NCBI GenBank assembly: GCA_003024785.1
Contig: PUQB01000136.1
Coordinates: 310,001 to 374,000 of the forward strand
From: Selaginella tamariscina
Taxonomy: Eukaryota; Streptophyta; Lycopodiopsida; Selaginellales; Selaginellaceae
Reading direction: 5' to 3'
DNA length: 64,000 nucleotides
Shown: in pieces, positions 12,530-24,628 of the stretch
Position numbering within the stretch: position 1 is the first letter of the stretch
Layout: each line of letters opens with the position of its first letter
Made by a program: the position numbers and the translations under genes
Notes under the pieces: model-generated
The model's input: only the letters and a program-made list of their open reading frames with translations
Told to the model about the DNA's origin: nothing
The model's database searches: none

Positions 12530-14450
12530 CCCTTTCGAAAACGCCCTAGCCCCAACCCGTACATACGGAACTACCAGCCTCTAAATAATATCCACTCTAT
12601 TGTATGTATGTATGGAAAAAAAAAACAACAACATGCTTCTGGTGATGTACAAATGAGTGGCTCACATGGGATTTTGAGTAGAAAAACACAAATTCTAAGC
12701 AATAATTTTTAATGACTAACGATGTGTCTATGTTGTTTAATTATTGCTAAACACAACTAGACTTTCTTAACTTTTTAAAAGTGTTTTGTTTTCCAATTGT
12801 ACTTTATGTGTTATTAGCATGGGGAGTTTGAATTTGAATTGCTACAAAATGCAAGTCTCAAAATTTATAAATTATGTAACTATGTTAAATAATTTATGGC
12901 TTAAAATTAATTTCTTCAAGACTTTATATATGAGCTTAAAATTTAATATACGAAAAGAAAATTATGATAAATTTATTATTTCTTTTTAGCTTCCAAGTAC
13001 ATGAAAAGGAAGAGTCCAAATTATTATTTGTGAGATTCAATTTTACTTACCCATGTCTCCTTAACACTACAAATAGCTAGGTGAATAAATAAATAAATAT
13101 GTGCTTCTTAAATTAAAAATAGTGTATAAGAATATATTATTTCATTAATATAGATTCATTACACTATATAGGAGTTTTATGGTGCAACAAACATGTTTTA
13201 TAAATTAAATAATAAGCACTAATTCATTATCATATAAAAATGATAGCTTATATTGGATCTAGCAAGTTACCCCAAATAGGAAATCATGAATACATTCATC
13301 CTACTATTCAAACTTTTACTTTATTAGTTTTTTTTTCTTGCTTCCTTGAAGTAAGGCTCTTATAAATCTTCATAAAATACACCACTTAGTCATCCATATT
13401 GGCATTAAAGTAACATCAATAGTGTTATGTTGATTCATCTTTGTGAATGTAGTAATGTACCCATTAACCATTGAATTTGATATGTTATTGACTCATGAAG
13501 GTGAGCGTAGTGATGCACCCAACAATTTTTGGATTGATCGATACATAGTGGCAATTATATAAAAGGGGTTAAGATGTTACAATTGAAATTGAGCACCAAT
13601 ATACAAATTAATATTCATAATTAAATTACACTTGATTTGGCTTGAGTTCCGTGGACTACCTACAAAGAGATGCAATACCACATTTGGAAAATATCTATAT
13701 ATGGGATTAAACCAATTTGTAAGTTCATATTAAGGCTATGGCTAGGGTTTTTAACTTCAACTTTCTGCAAGGTAGGTAGAAATTTGAGCTCTCTTAGTTC
13801 TTATAATAGTTCTTAAATCTTACAAGCATCTAATCTAGGAGCTACATGTGTATGAGCATTAATCCATCTACTGTTGAATTCGCTTAGAACATGAGCAAGC
13901 ATGAATCCATCTGTGCCGTTGGATCATTAAAAAAAAATAAAATCGTGTGGGTTATGTTACTCATTTTGGATTGAGATTAATTTGTAAGGAAGTGGTGTTT
14001 AATATTTTTCTTTTTTCATGAATTAACTCCTTTCTCTCTTCCTTTCAGAACATCTATATTTGGGATTAGGACAATTTGTAAGTTTATTAAGAGTGATCTT
14101 AACTTCTCTAGGGTTTTTGGTTTTTAGCTTCTCTTAAGGCAAGGAAAGCCAAGGCGGTTTCAGTTTCAAATGCAAGGTACAACACAAATTTGAGCTTGTT
14201 TATTGCTGTGTTCTCGCAATTCTTTAGTGGTAAGTTGTGGCAACATTAATTTTTCCCCTTTTTTTGATCGAGCACAATTTGTGAGGTTCTAGTTAGGACA
14301 ATGCTTAATACTTTTTTTTTCATATATTAACTTTTCCCTCTCTCATTCTCCCTCCTCAAACATTTTTGTGTGGATCAATCATACTAGGTTATTGTCTTTG
14401 CACATGCTAAGCGCCACATGTAAAAGTGTTGGATTTTGTCTAAAACTTGA
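12530..14450. other. AT-rich intergenic DNA with a diverged direct repeat
   Basis: I see no supportable gene. 13680-13830 and 14045-14215 are diverged direct copies: both contain gggatta followed by caatttgtaagtt, then ctagggttttt, and an aaatttgagct word. Confidence 0.45.
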
Positions 14451-14459
14451 AGGTTCACT

Positions 14460-16220
14460 ATGAAATTAATTTTGTAGGTCTAGAAAATGACTTCTAGAGA
14501 AATATCCACTAGTGATCTCATTACAACTAAAGCCTTTGATGCAAGAGACGAATTTTAAGTGTTACTAAAGACACTAACAAGATCAAAACGCCGTATTCAT
14601 AATGCCACATCAAAAGCTTTTGAATGTGCTAAGCATGGTCTTACATATACATGTATATTGTGTGAACCTACATATATACATATACAATGATGAAACATAT
14701 ATGTATTCATATTTCTCTCTATGTTTTATAAATGTGTACATATTGTATTGTATTGATGTTGTGGCAAGTATGTGTTACATGTTAGGTCAAATCAAATTCC
14801 AATAATAATGCTATATAAAAACAATCCATAAACTACAATTTTGTACATGTTTCTTTTATTAGGTGATTGATATTATAGCAAGAAAAATGAAAATGGAACC
14901 AAATATCCTAGGCGTCTTGATCTCTTTCTATTGGTGGATTCTATTACCAGATCCTCACATCAATCAAGTACGTACTAAGTATAAACACATTATTTATGTT
15001 GATAGTGAACTTTTATTAAAGTACACCACGCAAAATCAAGAAGGTGTTCACATGTATATACTAATACTTATTTAACACTTTCAGAAACATTTGCTAGGAT
15101 GTACCTTCTCATCATACAAAATGCCTTACCTAGGCTTTATTTATTAACTCTCTTACTATTGTTAGAATTTATTATTACAGGCATTTAGAGTATGGAGCAC
15201 TCAAACATTTTCCCACAAAATGTTCTTAAGCACTTTATTAGGGAGATCAAACAACATAATAAGCCAATATTTAACACTCCTAATACATTGGGGGATGGAG
15301 ATGGCAATGGAAGAAATCGATCAATATGGAAGGTAATACACATGAACATAAATGAATAAGGTGTATATACATTCCATATACAAATTCCATAAATACACAT
15401 TATGTCTTGCATGCACTCAACATAATAATAATAATAATGTTCTTACATTTATTATTATGTTCTTACATGTACATAAATTATATAAATCTTATGTGTGACC
15501 TTGCAGCAATATGAATTGGTTTCTTTCTAGAGATTTCAAGGAAAGTCAAACAGGTATATGGTTTTTTTATCTATTGGAGAATTAACTATTAAATGCATAG
15601 TAAATGATATATACATTGTAGTGTAGTTTCATTTTATATGTTTTATTTTCATCCCACTTTACACATATGTACACCATGCTGATTAACATGCTCTTTTATT
15701 TTAATGTATTTATCCATATGAATTTAGTGCATGTTTATTACTATATTATATGTATTTGTGCATGAATTTTGATCTTTATTTTAATGAGAGATGCTTGTGC
15801 TTGTGGTGACGACATGGCTGCATAATGACATGCATATGATTTAATATGTTTTGAATATAGAAGGTGAAGTGGAGACTGAGGGTAAGTATGATTGTAGTCA
15901 TGATACCTATGATCAAGGTGGATATTTCCATGAGAAATATTATTACAAAGAGGACTCTAACAAGCGGGGTATAAGGCACACTCCAATTAGGAACACGCGA
16001 GCTCGTGTTGCTGACGTAGAGGTGATAGCTAAGTAAGTTACAAAAGCAGACAATGCTTGCGAGAAGATGGATATCGAGATGAACACAACTATTGTTGAGA
16101 CTATGGCAACCACTACAAAGAACCCTCACATATATGGAAGGAGGTGATTGCAGGGATCCAATGATCAGTATCACCAAGACATGAGAAGAGATGGCAAAAG
16201 GTATCATCTCTAGAACCAGG
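14460..16220 (+). other. Unrecognised exon-like stretch, possible multi-exon gene remnant
   Basis: Family not recognised. Several short open segments are separated by intron-like AT-rich DNA. 14488-14555 starts with an ATG (MTSREISTSDLITTKAFDAR). 14860-14970 includes IIARKMKMEPNILGVLI. 15193-15330 reads MEHSNIFPQNVLKHF and continues open to a gtaata donor. 15505-15555 follows a ttgcag acceptor. 15855-16035 is an acidic/basic low-complexity stretch rich in Tyr, Asp and Arg. Splice phases could not be made to join with confidence, so this is a candidate only. Confidence 0.25.
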
Positions 16221-17082
16221 GTTTGGTAGAAGGGTTTAAGGTTTTTATTATTATCAGAACAAAATTGAAAATATAAATTAAAAGTGAATTATGTTTTTTA
16301 ATTATTTCAGACTTGGCTATCTAGTAACACAATTTACTGTAAGCATATGCTTTAGTTGAATGGTTTTAAATTGATATGCATCTGTGTAATGTGTGTGTGT
16401 GTCTCTCTCTATAATATATATATGTCTAAGTGTGAGTATTATTGATACATAGATGTGTGAGAGAGTGTGTGTTAGAAGTTCTTGAATTTATGATGTTTTG
16501 CAGAAAGGTTAACCATATGTACACACACAACATATCATACTATTTGAATGTGTGATCAAGTTATGTGTTTTATATTGCAAGTTGTAACTAAAATGGGCAT
16601 GGCTATAGTCCCATTTCCTAATAATTAGCAATTTTAGCTATTTAATTAGCATTTTCTAATATTAAAGGAATATTCTTTAGAATATATGTTTGAAAAGAGA
16701 ATATTCTTTAGAATATTCTATTTTGTATTCTACCCTTTAATAAATTATAGCATTCATTGAACAAAAATTAATAACATTATAAAAGTAGAATGTATTAAAT
16801 TATATAATATATTGCCTAATATAACAATTAAGGAAGAGCATAAGAGGTACATTATATAATATATTGATGTTGTTATTAAAATATTAATATTTAAATATAA
16901 CATTATTAATTAAAAATTTGTAGTAGTAATAATATATATATAAAATCCTATAATAATATAGTCAATCTTCCATATCATTTTTTAAATTTATATAGTTAAG
17001 TATACAATTTGGTACTATTATTAAAGAGTTTATAATAATTATGAATATTAAATATATGATATTTTATAATTTTGTAATTGCT
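16220..17082. other. AT-rich intergenic DNA
   Basis: TG/TA microsatellites and AT-rich sequence lie downstream of both flanking transcription units. No gene is seen. Confidence 0.5.
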
Positions 17083-20000
17083 TTAAGCTTCAGAAAACAT
17101 ACATTCCCTTGCAGTTTTGTTAATCGTGACTTTATCAACGCTTCTTGACATCCACCCATATCGAATGGATTTAACATTTATAAAACATGCTGGGTCTTTT
17201 TGATTGGGAGACCATGTTTTCTCTAGGCATCCATTATATCTTTCGCTCTCCTTCTCGTGTCGCCTTTTTTGTGGTTTGAACCATGCAACCTTAACAATAC
17301 TATTTTTTTGTGATTACTTCAGGTGTGTCGATAATTTGACCCATCCAAATAGGCTGATTATATGACGCATCTGGAGTAATGAGAACCATCATTAGTTTTT
17401 GAAGATCCTTGCAGCAATCAAAGTATGCTTTAGGTTTTTGGTTCCTTTGTCCAACAAAGTGTGGGGTTTGCACTTCCACATCACTACTGGCTTCTATGTC
17501 GTCTATGCTCAGTGATGTCATTTCAATCTCCTCTCGCCACCTTGTTTTAGGCCAGAAAGGGTGTTGCAATTCTGTACTTGTGACAGTAGGCCCTTCCAAC
17601 TCTCGAACAACAGTCTCCCAATAGTTGACCACATGCTTATATAGTTCTGAGTAACCAGTTGCCTTATCAGAATTCTTTGGCATCGATTTTTGAACCCATG
17701 CCACATATTTTTTGATGCCATCAATAATAACCTCTTGTTCCTTGAGCTGGGCACTCAATGGAATAGGGTCTGGTTGTCCTTCTGGGAGAAGTGGCTTTCC
17801 ATCCTCTCCACTTTTGAAGAGCATTAAGCCCTCTTTCGGTAACCACTCCTGCTCTGATGGCCGTAACTTGTACTGCATAATAGGTATACCATCTCGTATG
17901 GAGAAAAAGAATTGTAGCGGCACAAGGTGACCAACTAAAGAATCACTCCCTTCTTTTATATACTCCTTGAGAAATTTTTTGAAGTCTGGCACCTCAGTCA
18001 CAAGCAAAGCACAACTTTTTTTGGAGATGCAATTTTCAAAAAGATTCATCATATGCGGTAAGGTAAGTGCACTTGTCCTTTTTGTAGAGTTGGAGACCTT
18101 GCTGAAGAACGCATCAATATCTTCATGAGTGTGACCAACCATAAGGAAACTGAGCGTGATTGTTTCAAACACACCTTTGGCAACAAGCATTGACAAGTAT
18201 GCTAGCACATATCTAGAAAATAAAAGTAAGTATGAGCTTGAGAAACCCTTAAGTAAAATGATTTACCTATTTTTGTTCTCGCCTGCACAATTATCCATCT
18301 GTAAAAGCAAATGACGAGGAAGCTTATTTGATGTTGAGGACACATGTACACTATTTGAGCTAGATCCCTCCACTGAACCTGAACTCTCAACAGGGCCATC
18401 TGTTTTTTGTGCAGGTTGCTGACAATGCCTCTCATATTCCCAAGTAGCCTCAAGTGCAGATGTGTTCATGAGAGCATTATGTAAAGGTTGAAGGTGTTGT
18501 TTCTTCACTTTGAGATCACTGATAGGACTTGTCTGTGAGTGGGCTTCAAGGTTTCTGAAACACATGGCTAACGACCCAATAGTGAAATTGGAGTCGCTAG
18601 ACCAATGTGGAAGTGAAAAGTGTCCATATGACTCACAACCGTGTCCATGTGTTAGCACACCTGTCAATGAAATCGGAAGTTTCATGACATTTCCAAGGCA
18701 CTTTGGTGTTGCAAAGAGCTTTGGAATGCTGGTCTTTGAATGATCCATCTTGTCATGGATCAAGCACAGGTACTCTGATGGGCGTGACACAGAAAGCATG
18801 CGGTGTGCATAGTACTGAGACAAGTTTGTTGTGCAATCATGTGGGCCTCCATCTTCCTTTGAATGGTAGTGATCTCCACCAAGGTTTTTGCACAAGCCTC
18901 TGCAGCCTTCAATGATGTACAAGTGTCACACTTAGAAAAGCTAGAGTGTTTTGCAATCTCCACATCCTTAAAATGAGTATTCCATATGTTGTTGAAGGTA
19001 CCAGTGCAGATTGCTTGGAGCCCCATCAAACTGAGGCACTTGTTCACATGTTCACACAGTTTCAATTGAGTGTAGATTGAAGGTAAAACCTTGAGATTTT
19101 CCCTGACCCCTGCATTTGTGGTTCGGCATTTGTGAGGCATCCTGTCTGCATTTGCTTCCACAAAAGCCTTGAGTATCTCTATGGCTGCCATGATGTGAGA
19201 GCGGGTTTTGACCAAGCGAGTGTTCCCATGAACTGAGGTTCGCGCTCCATCTAGCCACTCATCCCTCCGACGGTAGAACGTGGTCTTTGGGATCCCGTAT
19301 ATACTGTACCAAGCTTTGAAGCAGATGGCCACCTTATTAAATACCATGGATGTACTCTGATAACCTGTGTCCGAGGCCATTCCATCAATACACCCAGTTA
19401 GTGCAGCATATACAAACTCATGCCTTTGCTTTTGGGTGAGCATACGAAAGACATGTCTACATTGGGTAATTTCATTCCGGTCTGCCATCTGACAACACTT
19501 CTTCTTGCAACAGTCAATCGTGGAAATGCTCGTAACACTTTCGGAAGATGTAGGATCCATCTTTACCCTCTTGCTGAAACTTGCAGGGGAAGATCTACAA
19601 CCCATGAATCGCCTTTTTCTTACAATAGGACCAATGCAAGGAACCTCTTCAAATATGAGTTGTTCTTCCGGGTTGTTATTATTGAAATCCAACCCAGAAT
19701 ATGTTGAACCATCTTGCCGTCTTAATTCAGATGTTCGCCACCTCACGAGGGATCCAGGATACAATGTGCCATTAGGTGAAACCTCTGTCACAACTACACC
19801 CACGAAGTCGGACCCTAGTTTCTCTTCTGACACTGCTTCCATTGGATTTATAGCTGTGATGATGCCTCTTCCGACTTCAATCTCACGAAGAAAGAGAATC
19901 ACCTCATCCATCACAGCAGGCAAGCCATCATCTGGTAAACTCGTGCTACTATTTGTTTGTGACTCTGCATATTCTGTGTCAGCCTTGACTTCATCCAAAT

Positions 20001-20205
20001 TCCACAATACAGGAGAACCCTCCTCAAATTCCATTCCCAGAACCTCAACATGCTTGTAAATGGTGTTCACCCATACGTACACACAAGATCCTTGGGCAAT
20101 ATTGTGACATGATGCATTATTATCTCGAACTTCCACAGTTCCAGTGCCAACTATCTCGTTGTTCCGAAGAAGACATACTTTATCTCCAGTATTAAACATA
20201 TTGTC
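17083..20205 (-). CDS. DUF7869-like transposase-like protein, two exons, frame-broken
   Basis: The core carries the family's signature words QMDNCAGENKN (about 18270-18305) and LMVGHTHEDIDAFFSKVS (about 18110-18160), an RNase-H-like fold region typical of DUF7869 proteins amplified in non-flowering plants and algae. Upstream lie a helix-turn-helix-like stretch (YGIPKTTFYRRRDEW, about 19265-19310) and a Cys cluster (SFSKCDTCTSLKAAE). The N-terminus holds two similar beta-rich segments (about 19990-20190 and 19725-19920), the second beginning EVGRGIITAINP. A 54-nt GT-AG intron occupies 18213-18266. One base is off near 18815-18840. A second break in a seven-A run (17303-17309) stops the frame early, but the next frame stays open to a stop at 17083. 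The first ATG is at 20199; a tgtgcag acceptor at 20206 suggests an upstream exon. The gene is either decayed or has assembly indels. Confidence 0.75.
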
Positions 20206-20352
20206 CTGCACATAAATAATTGTATTATTTATGATATCTGTTTATGCAATATTTTAAGAAATCTGAATTACGGTTACTTAATAATATGCATATGCAATAA
20301 TACATAATTATGTTTAGAGATAATATCTCATGTTTGATTAATACAACTGATG

Positions 20353-20991
20353 GGCGGGATTAATCCCGCCCACGAATCCCTCCGACGAGGAACGGTCGGC
20401 GGGATTAATCCCGCCGCCGACTCAACCCCTTCGGAGAGAGTCGGCGGGATTAATCCCGCCTTGGACTCCCTCCGACAAGGAAGAGCCGGCGGGATTAATC
20501 CCGCCGCCTCTTCCTCCTCGGGGGAGTCGGCGGGATTAATCCCGCCGACTCTCTCCGACGAGGAAGGGTCGGCGGGATTAATCCCGCCGCTCTTCCTTCG
20601 GAGGAGTCCAAGGCGGGATTAATCCCGCCCACAATTCTTACGACGGGGAATGGGTGGCGGGATTAAACCCGCACATAACTCTCTCCAAAACTATGATTTC
20701 AAAGAGATCTCGGGATAAATCCTGTCCCCAAATCCTTAAAACAGGGAAGTGGTGGCGAGATTAATCCCGCCACCCCTTCCCTGCCTCCTAAAATGGTTGG
20801 CGGGATTAATCCCGCCGACAACTCTTTCTAATAAATTCTGGTAACTCTTCATCAGTTGAGAAGGTTATCGACGGGATTAATCCCGCCACTCTTTTTCAGT
20901 GGCGGAGAAGCATTGCCCGAGAGATGGTGGCGGGATTAATCCCGCCACCTCTTCGAAGAGGCGAAAAAGAAATGGCCGGATTAATCCCGCC
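20353..20991. repeat. Palindrome array 1 (18-bp GGCGGGATTAATCCCGCC)
   Basis: The 18-mer is its own reverse complement. Exact copies start at 20353, 20398, 20443, 20488, 20529, 20571, 20612, 20799 and 20929. Degenerate copies start near 20656, 20708, 20754, 20870 and 20974. The first eight are spaced 41-45 bp apart. Spacers (23-27 bp) differ in sequence but share tccgacgagga-like words and short hairpins. The array is GC-rich within AT-rich DNA and begins about 150 bp upstream of the DUF7869-like gene's 5' end. It decays toward its right side. Confidence 0.95.
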
Positions 20992-20999
20992 GCCCGGTT

Positions 21000-22560
21000 A
21001 ACCTAGAATATTAAGTTAAAAGGATATTTAAACGGGATAAATCCCTAACGGAATATATTATAATCCTAATGCATTCCTAAACCCCTAAATTGTAATTTTA
21101 AGAGAGAATGTAAGAGAGTGAATCTTTATAAGTATTTTTAAATTTGTTTATAATACTTACTTGTAAACAGCACTGAAGGCGCCGTGCTTTCCTATAAAGA
21201 ATAGCACCCAATTTAATCTCGCTCCTGAGATGATCACTATGAAGAAAAAAGAAGATCTAAAGAGTGAAAAATACAGAAATGAAGAAACCCTTGCCGGAGA
21301 AAGAACCAGATCTGAATTTGAGTGGGAAATTAAATGCATTTTCAAATTTACATGTCAGACCGACAATACATATGTCAGAAATTCAAATTTTTTAAAAAGA
21401 ACAGAAAATAAAATTTAAGATGAGTTGACACAAATATCCGACACTCTGACATATATACTCTCCAGTTCCAATGAGTATTTTAAAATTGCATTTAATGTTA
21501 TTCAAGTGATTCAAGCTGTTTAATATTACGAAATTTTAGACTATATTCTACATTCTTAGTATTCAAGTATATTTATATTATATTATATATATAAAATATA
21601 CTTATACAATAAATAAATTGATATATTATTATGTATCATTTAAAATATATTCATAGTCTGTTTATTATTATTATTTTCTTAATTACTCGAGTATTTAGTT
21701 TTCATTTCCTAGTATCAATGGGATATTCTTTAATATTTTATTAATATTTGAAGAATATTCTAATATTAAACCTGATTATCATAATTAAATTAGTCTTGTT
21801 CTTAATTATTGCAGTAATTATTCTACATTTGTATATATTAATGGGATTTTCTCAATTAATTTGTTATTATTTCAAGAATATTCATGTGTTAAACCTTATT
21901 ATCAATATTAAATTAATACACACTATGAACATATTTTAAATTATACATAATAATACATCATTTTATCTAATATATAGTCAATATAGTTTTAATAATATAT
22001 ATATTAATATCATTTCCTTAATTACTTGAGTAATTAATCTTCTTTATATTAATGGGATATTCTTTATTATTTTCTTATTATTCCAAGAATATTCCAATAT
22101 TAAACATGATTATGATAATTAATTTAGTTAATTATTTGAGTACTTAATTTACATTTGTATATATTAATGGGATTTTCTCAATTAATTTCTTATTATTTCA
22201 AGAATATTTCAATGTTAAACCTTTTTATCAATATTAAATTAATATATATTATTAAAACTATATATGGCTATATATTAGATAAAATCATATATTATTATGT
22301 ATAATTTAAAATATGTTCATAGTGTGTTTATTAATATTATTTTCTTAATTATTCGATGTTTGTTTTGCACACATATATAAACACAATCATAAATTTACAC
22401 ACGCATTACAAGAACTTACAAAAACACATATGCACACACATGCACAACCCTAAACCAAACTGAAGAAATATGTTGCTTCTTTATTGAAAACATCATGTTC
22501 AACGCATGTATGATTATATGTACTCAATCTGTGTGACTGTATGTAACACATTGAATTTAC
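21000..22560. repeat. AT-rich DNA with direct and inverted repeats
   Basis: No gene is seen. 21718-21930 and 22050-22245 are diverged direct copies sharing atattaatgggattttctcaattaa-type runs and ttatcaatattaaattaata. 21910-22010 is an inverted partner of 22240-22350 (tatattagataaaat and attatgtataattt words on opposite strands). The arrangement looks like an old palindromic or foldback element. Confidence 0.5.
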
Positions 22561-22593
22561 ATGTGTAATATTTATATTAAGCTTGTTGGGAGC

Positions 22594-22623
22594 AAACCCT
22601 AAACCCTAAACCCTAAACCCTAA
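22594..22623. repeat. Interstitial telomere repeat (CCCTAAA)n, copy 1
   Basis: Four consecutive plant-type telomere units. The flanking sequence (tgtaacacattgaattta and atgtaatatgtatgtatg) is duplicated around the second telomere-like block at 23071-23098. Confidence 0.85.
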
Positions 22624-22639
22624 TATGTAACACAATGAA

Positions 22640-23240
22640 TTTACTCATGTAATATGTATGTATGTCTGTGTGTATACACGTGTGCATGTATATATGCATG
22701 TATATATGTGTACTCTGTATGTATATATGTGTACTTTCTGTCTTCTCTCATACATACACACCATGCATGATCCATGTTAATATGTACTGTCTCTCTTCTC
22801 TCAAACATACACACCATGCATGATCTATAATATGTACTCGGTCTCTCTAATATTATGTACTATATATGTATATGTCTGTGTGTATAATACACACCATGCA
22901 TGATCCATAATATGTACTGTCTCTCTTCTCTCATATACTATGTATGTATATCTGTGTATAATATGTGTAAGTATATATGTGTACTAATATATGCAATGTG
23001 TACAAAAATAATTTTTCAACACTCTCTCTTCTCTCATACATACACACCATGCATGATCCATCCTAAATCCAAAACCCTAAACCCTAAACCCTAAACCCAT
23101 GTAATATGTGTGTATGTCTGTGTGTATACACGTGTGTATGTATATATTATGTGTATTAATATATGCAATGTATGTATGTATTGATACACATGAAACTTTA
23201 ACACTCTCATGGACACACACATGTTAAATCCCTGCATGAT
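22640..23240. repeat. Tandemly arranged TG/CA-rich minisatellite with second telomere block
   Basis: The word acacaccatgcatgatccat recurs at about 22755, 22808, 22890 and 23042, mixed with tgtctctcttctctcata. A second run of CCCTAAA units sits at 23071-23098, and the following atgtaatatgtgtgtatg matches the DNA after copy 1. No gene. Confidence 0.7.
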
Positions 23241-23319
23241 TTATATTTTTGAGGTGTATGTGATACACCCACGCACACGCACGCGCTAATAATATAATGA
23301 AAGAATATTCGTTTAGGGC

Positions 23320-23760
23320 GAATCTATATTTTATTCTTTTTAGGGTTTAAGTATATTCTCAGAAGGAATATTCTATTAGGGTTGATATATATATTTAATT
23401 CCTTTAGGGTTTAGGTATATTCTTAGGGTTTCAAGAGGCGGCGGCTGTGAAATCGGCGGCGGCGGCTGTGCACACAGGTGAGATCTGTGTGTGTGTGTGT
23501 GTGTATGTATGTATATATGTATAGGAGTGTGCGTATAATTTTATTTATTAGTTTTATCTCTCGCACACACACGCACACTCCTGTGTATGTATATGTGTGT
23601 GTGGGTGTGTGTTTGTTTATCTGTATGATTTTATTTGTTTCGCTCACACACGCATACACACGATATACATATACACATATATATATATATACCTATATAC
23701 ATATATACATACATATATTATGTGTACCAGTATCTGTAAATTTTTTTTTATTGATCTTGC

Positions 23761-23823
<63 letters not shown>

Positions 23824-23887
23824 TATGTGTACCAGTATCTGTAAATTTTTTTTATTGATCTATCTCTCCCACACACACGCGCACTGC

Positions 23888-23928
<41 letters not shown>

Positions 23929-24541
23929 TATATATACAACACTAGTTTATATATATGCTTATATATTCATATGGGTTATATATCTATATACACACATATA
24001 TATATGTGTGTGTTTTTCTGTATAATTTTATTTATTTATTAGTTTTATCTCTCGCACACACACGCACACTCCTGTGTATGTATATGTGTGTGTGTGTGTG
24101 TGTTTGTTTATCTGTATGATTTTATTTGTTTCGCTCACACACGCATACACACAATATACATATACACATATATATATACCTATATACATATATACATACA
24201 TACAACACTAGTTTATATATATGCTTATATATTCACAGACTCTCTCTCTTTCTCTATAGATTATATATCTATATACACACATATATATGTGTGTGTTTAT
24301 CTGTATAATTTTATTTATTTATTAGTTTTATCTTTCGCACACACACGCACACTCCTGTGTATATATATATGTGTGTGTGTGTGTTTGTTTATCTGTATGA
24401 TTTTATTTGTTTCGCTCACACGCATACACACGATATACATATACACACATATATATACCTATGTACACACATATATTAGGTGTACCAGTACTGTATAATT
24501 TTATTTATTTATCTATCTCTTGCACACACACGTACACTCCT

Positions 24542-24588
<47 letters not shown>

Positions 24589-24615
24589 TATATATATGTG
24601 TGTGTTTTTATCTCG
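23320..24615. repeat. CA/TG/TA microsatellite block with larger duplicated units
   Basis: Long CA, TG and TA runs are embedded in a repeated unit containing gtaccagtatctgtaaattt, tttatctctcgcacacacacgcacactcctgtgtatgtat and ttatctgtatgattttatttgtttcgctcaca, present three or four times between 23500 and 24540. Long open frames here are only low-complexity His/Thr/Tyr/Ile translation and are not genes. The left edge has a GGC-rich stretch (gcggcggctgtg, about 23440-23475). Confidence 0.85.
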
Positions 24616-24628
24616 CTAAGCCCCTCGA

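Noticed and set aside
20350-20622. Open frame through palindrome array 1 encoding a repeated GGINPA peptide
   Set aside because: The palindrome reads open in two of three frames by chance; spacing (45, 45, 45, 41, 42, 41 bp) does not hold the frame, and array 2 behaves the same way.
23423-24619. Several long open frames in the microsatellite block
   Set aside because: Translations are only His/Thr/Tyr/Ile/Val runs from CA, TG and TA repeats on both strands.
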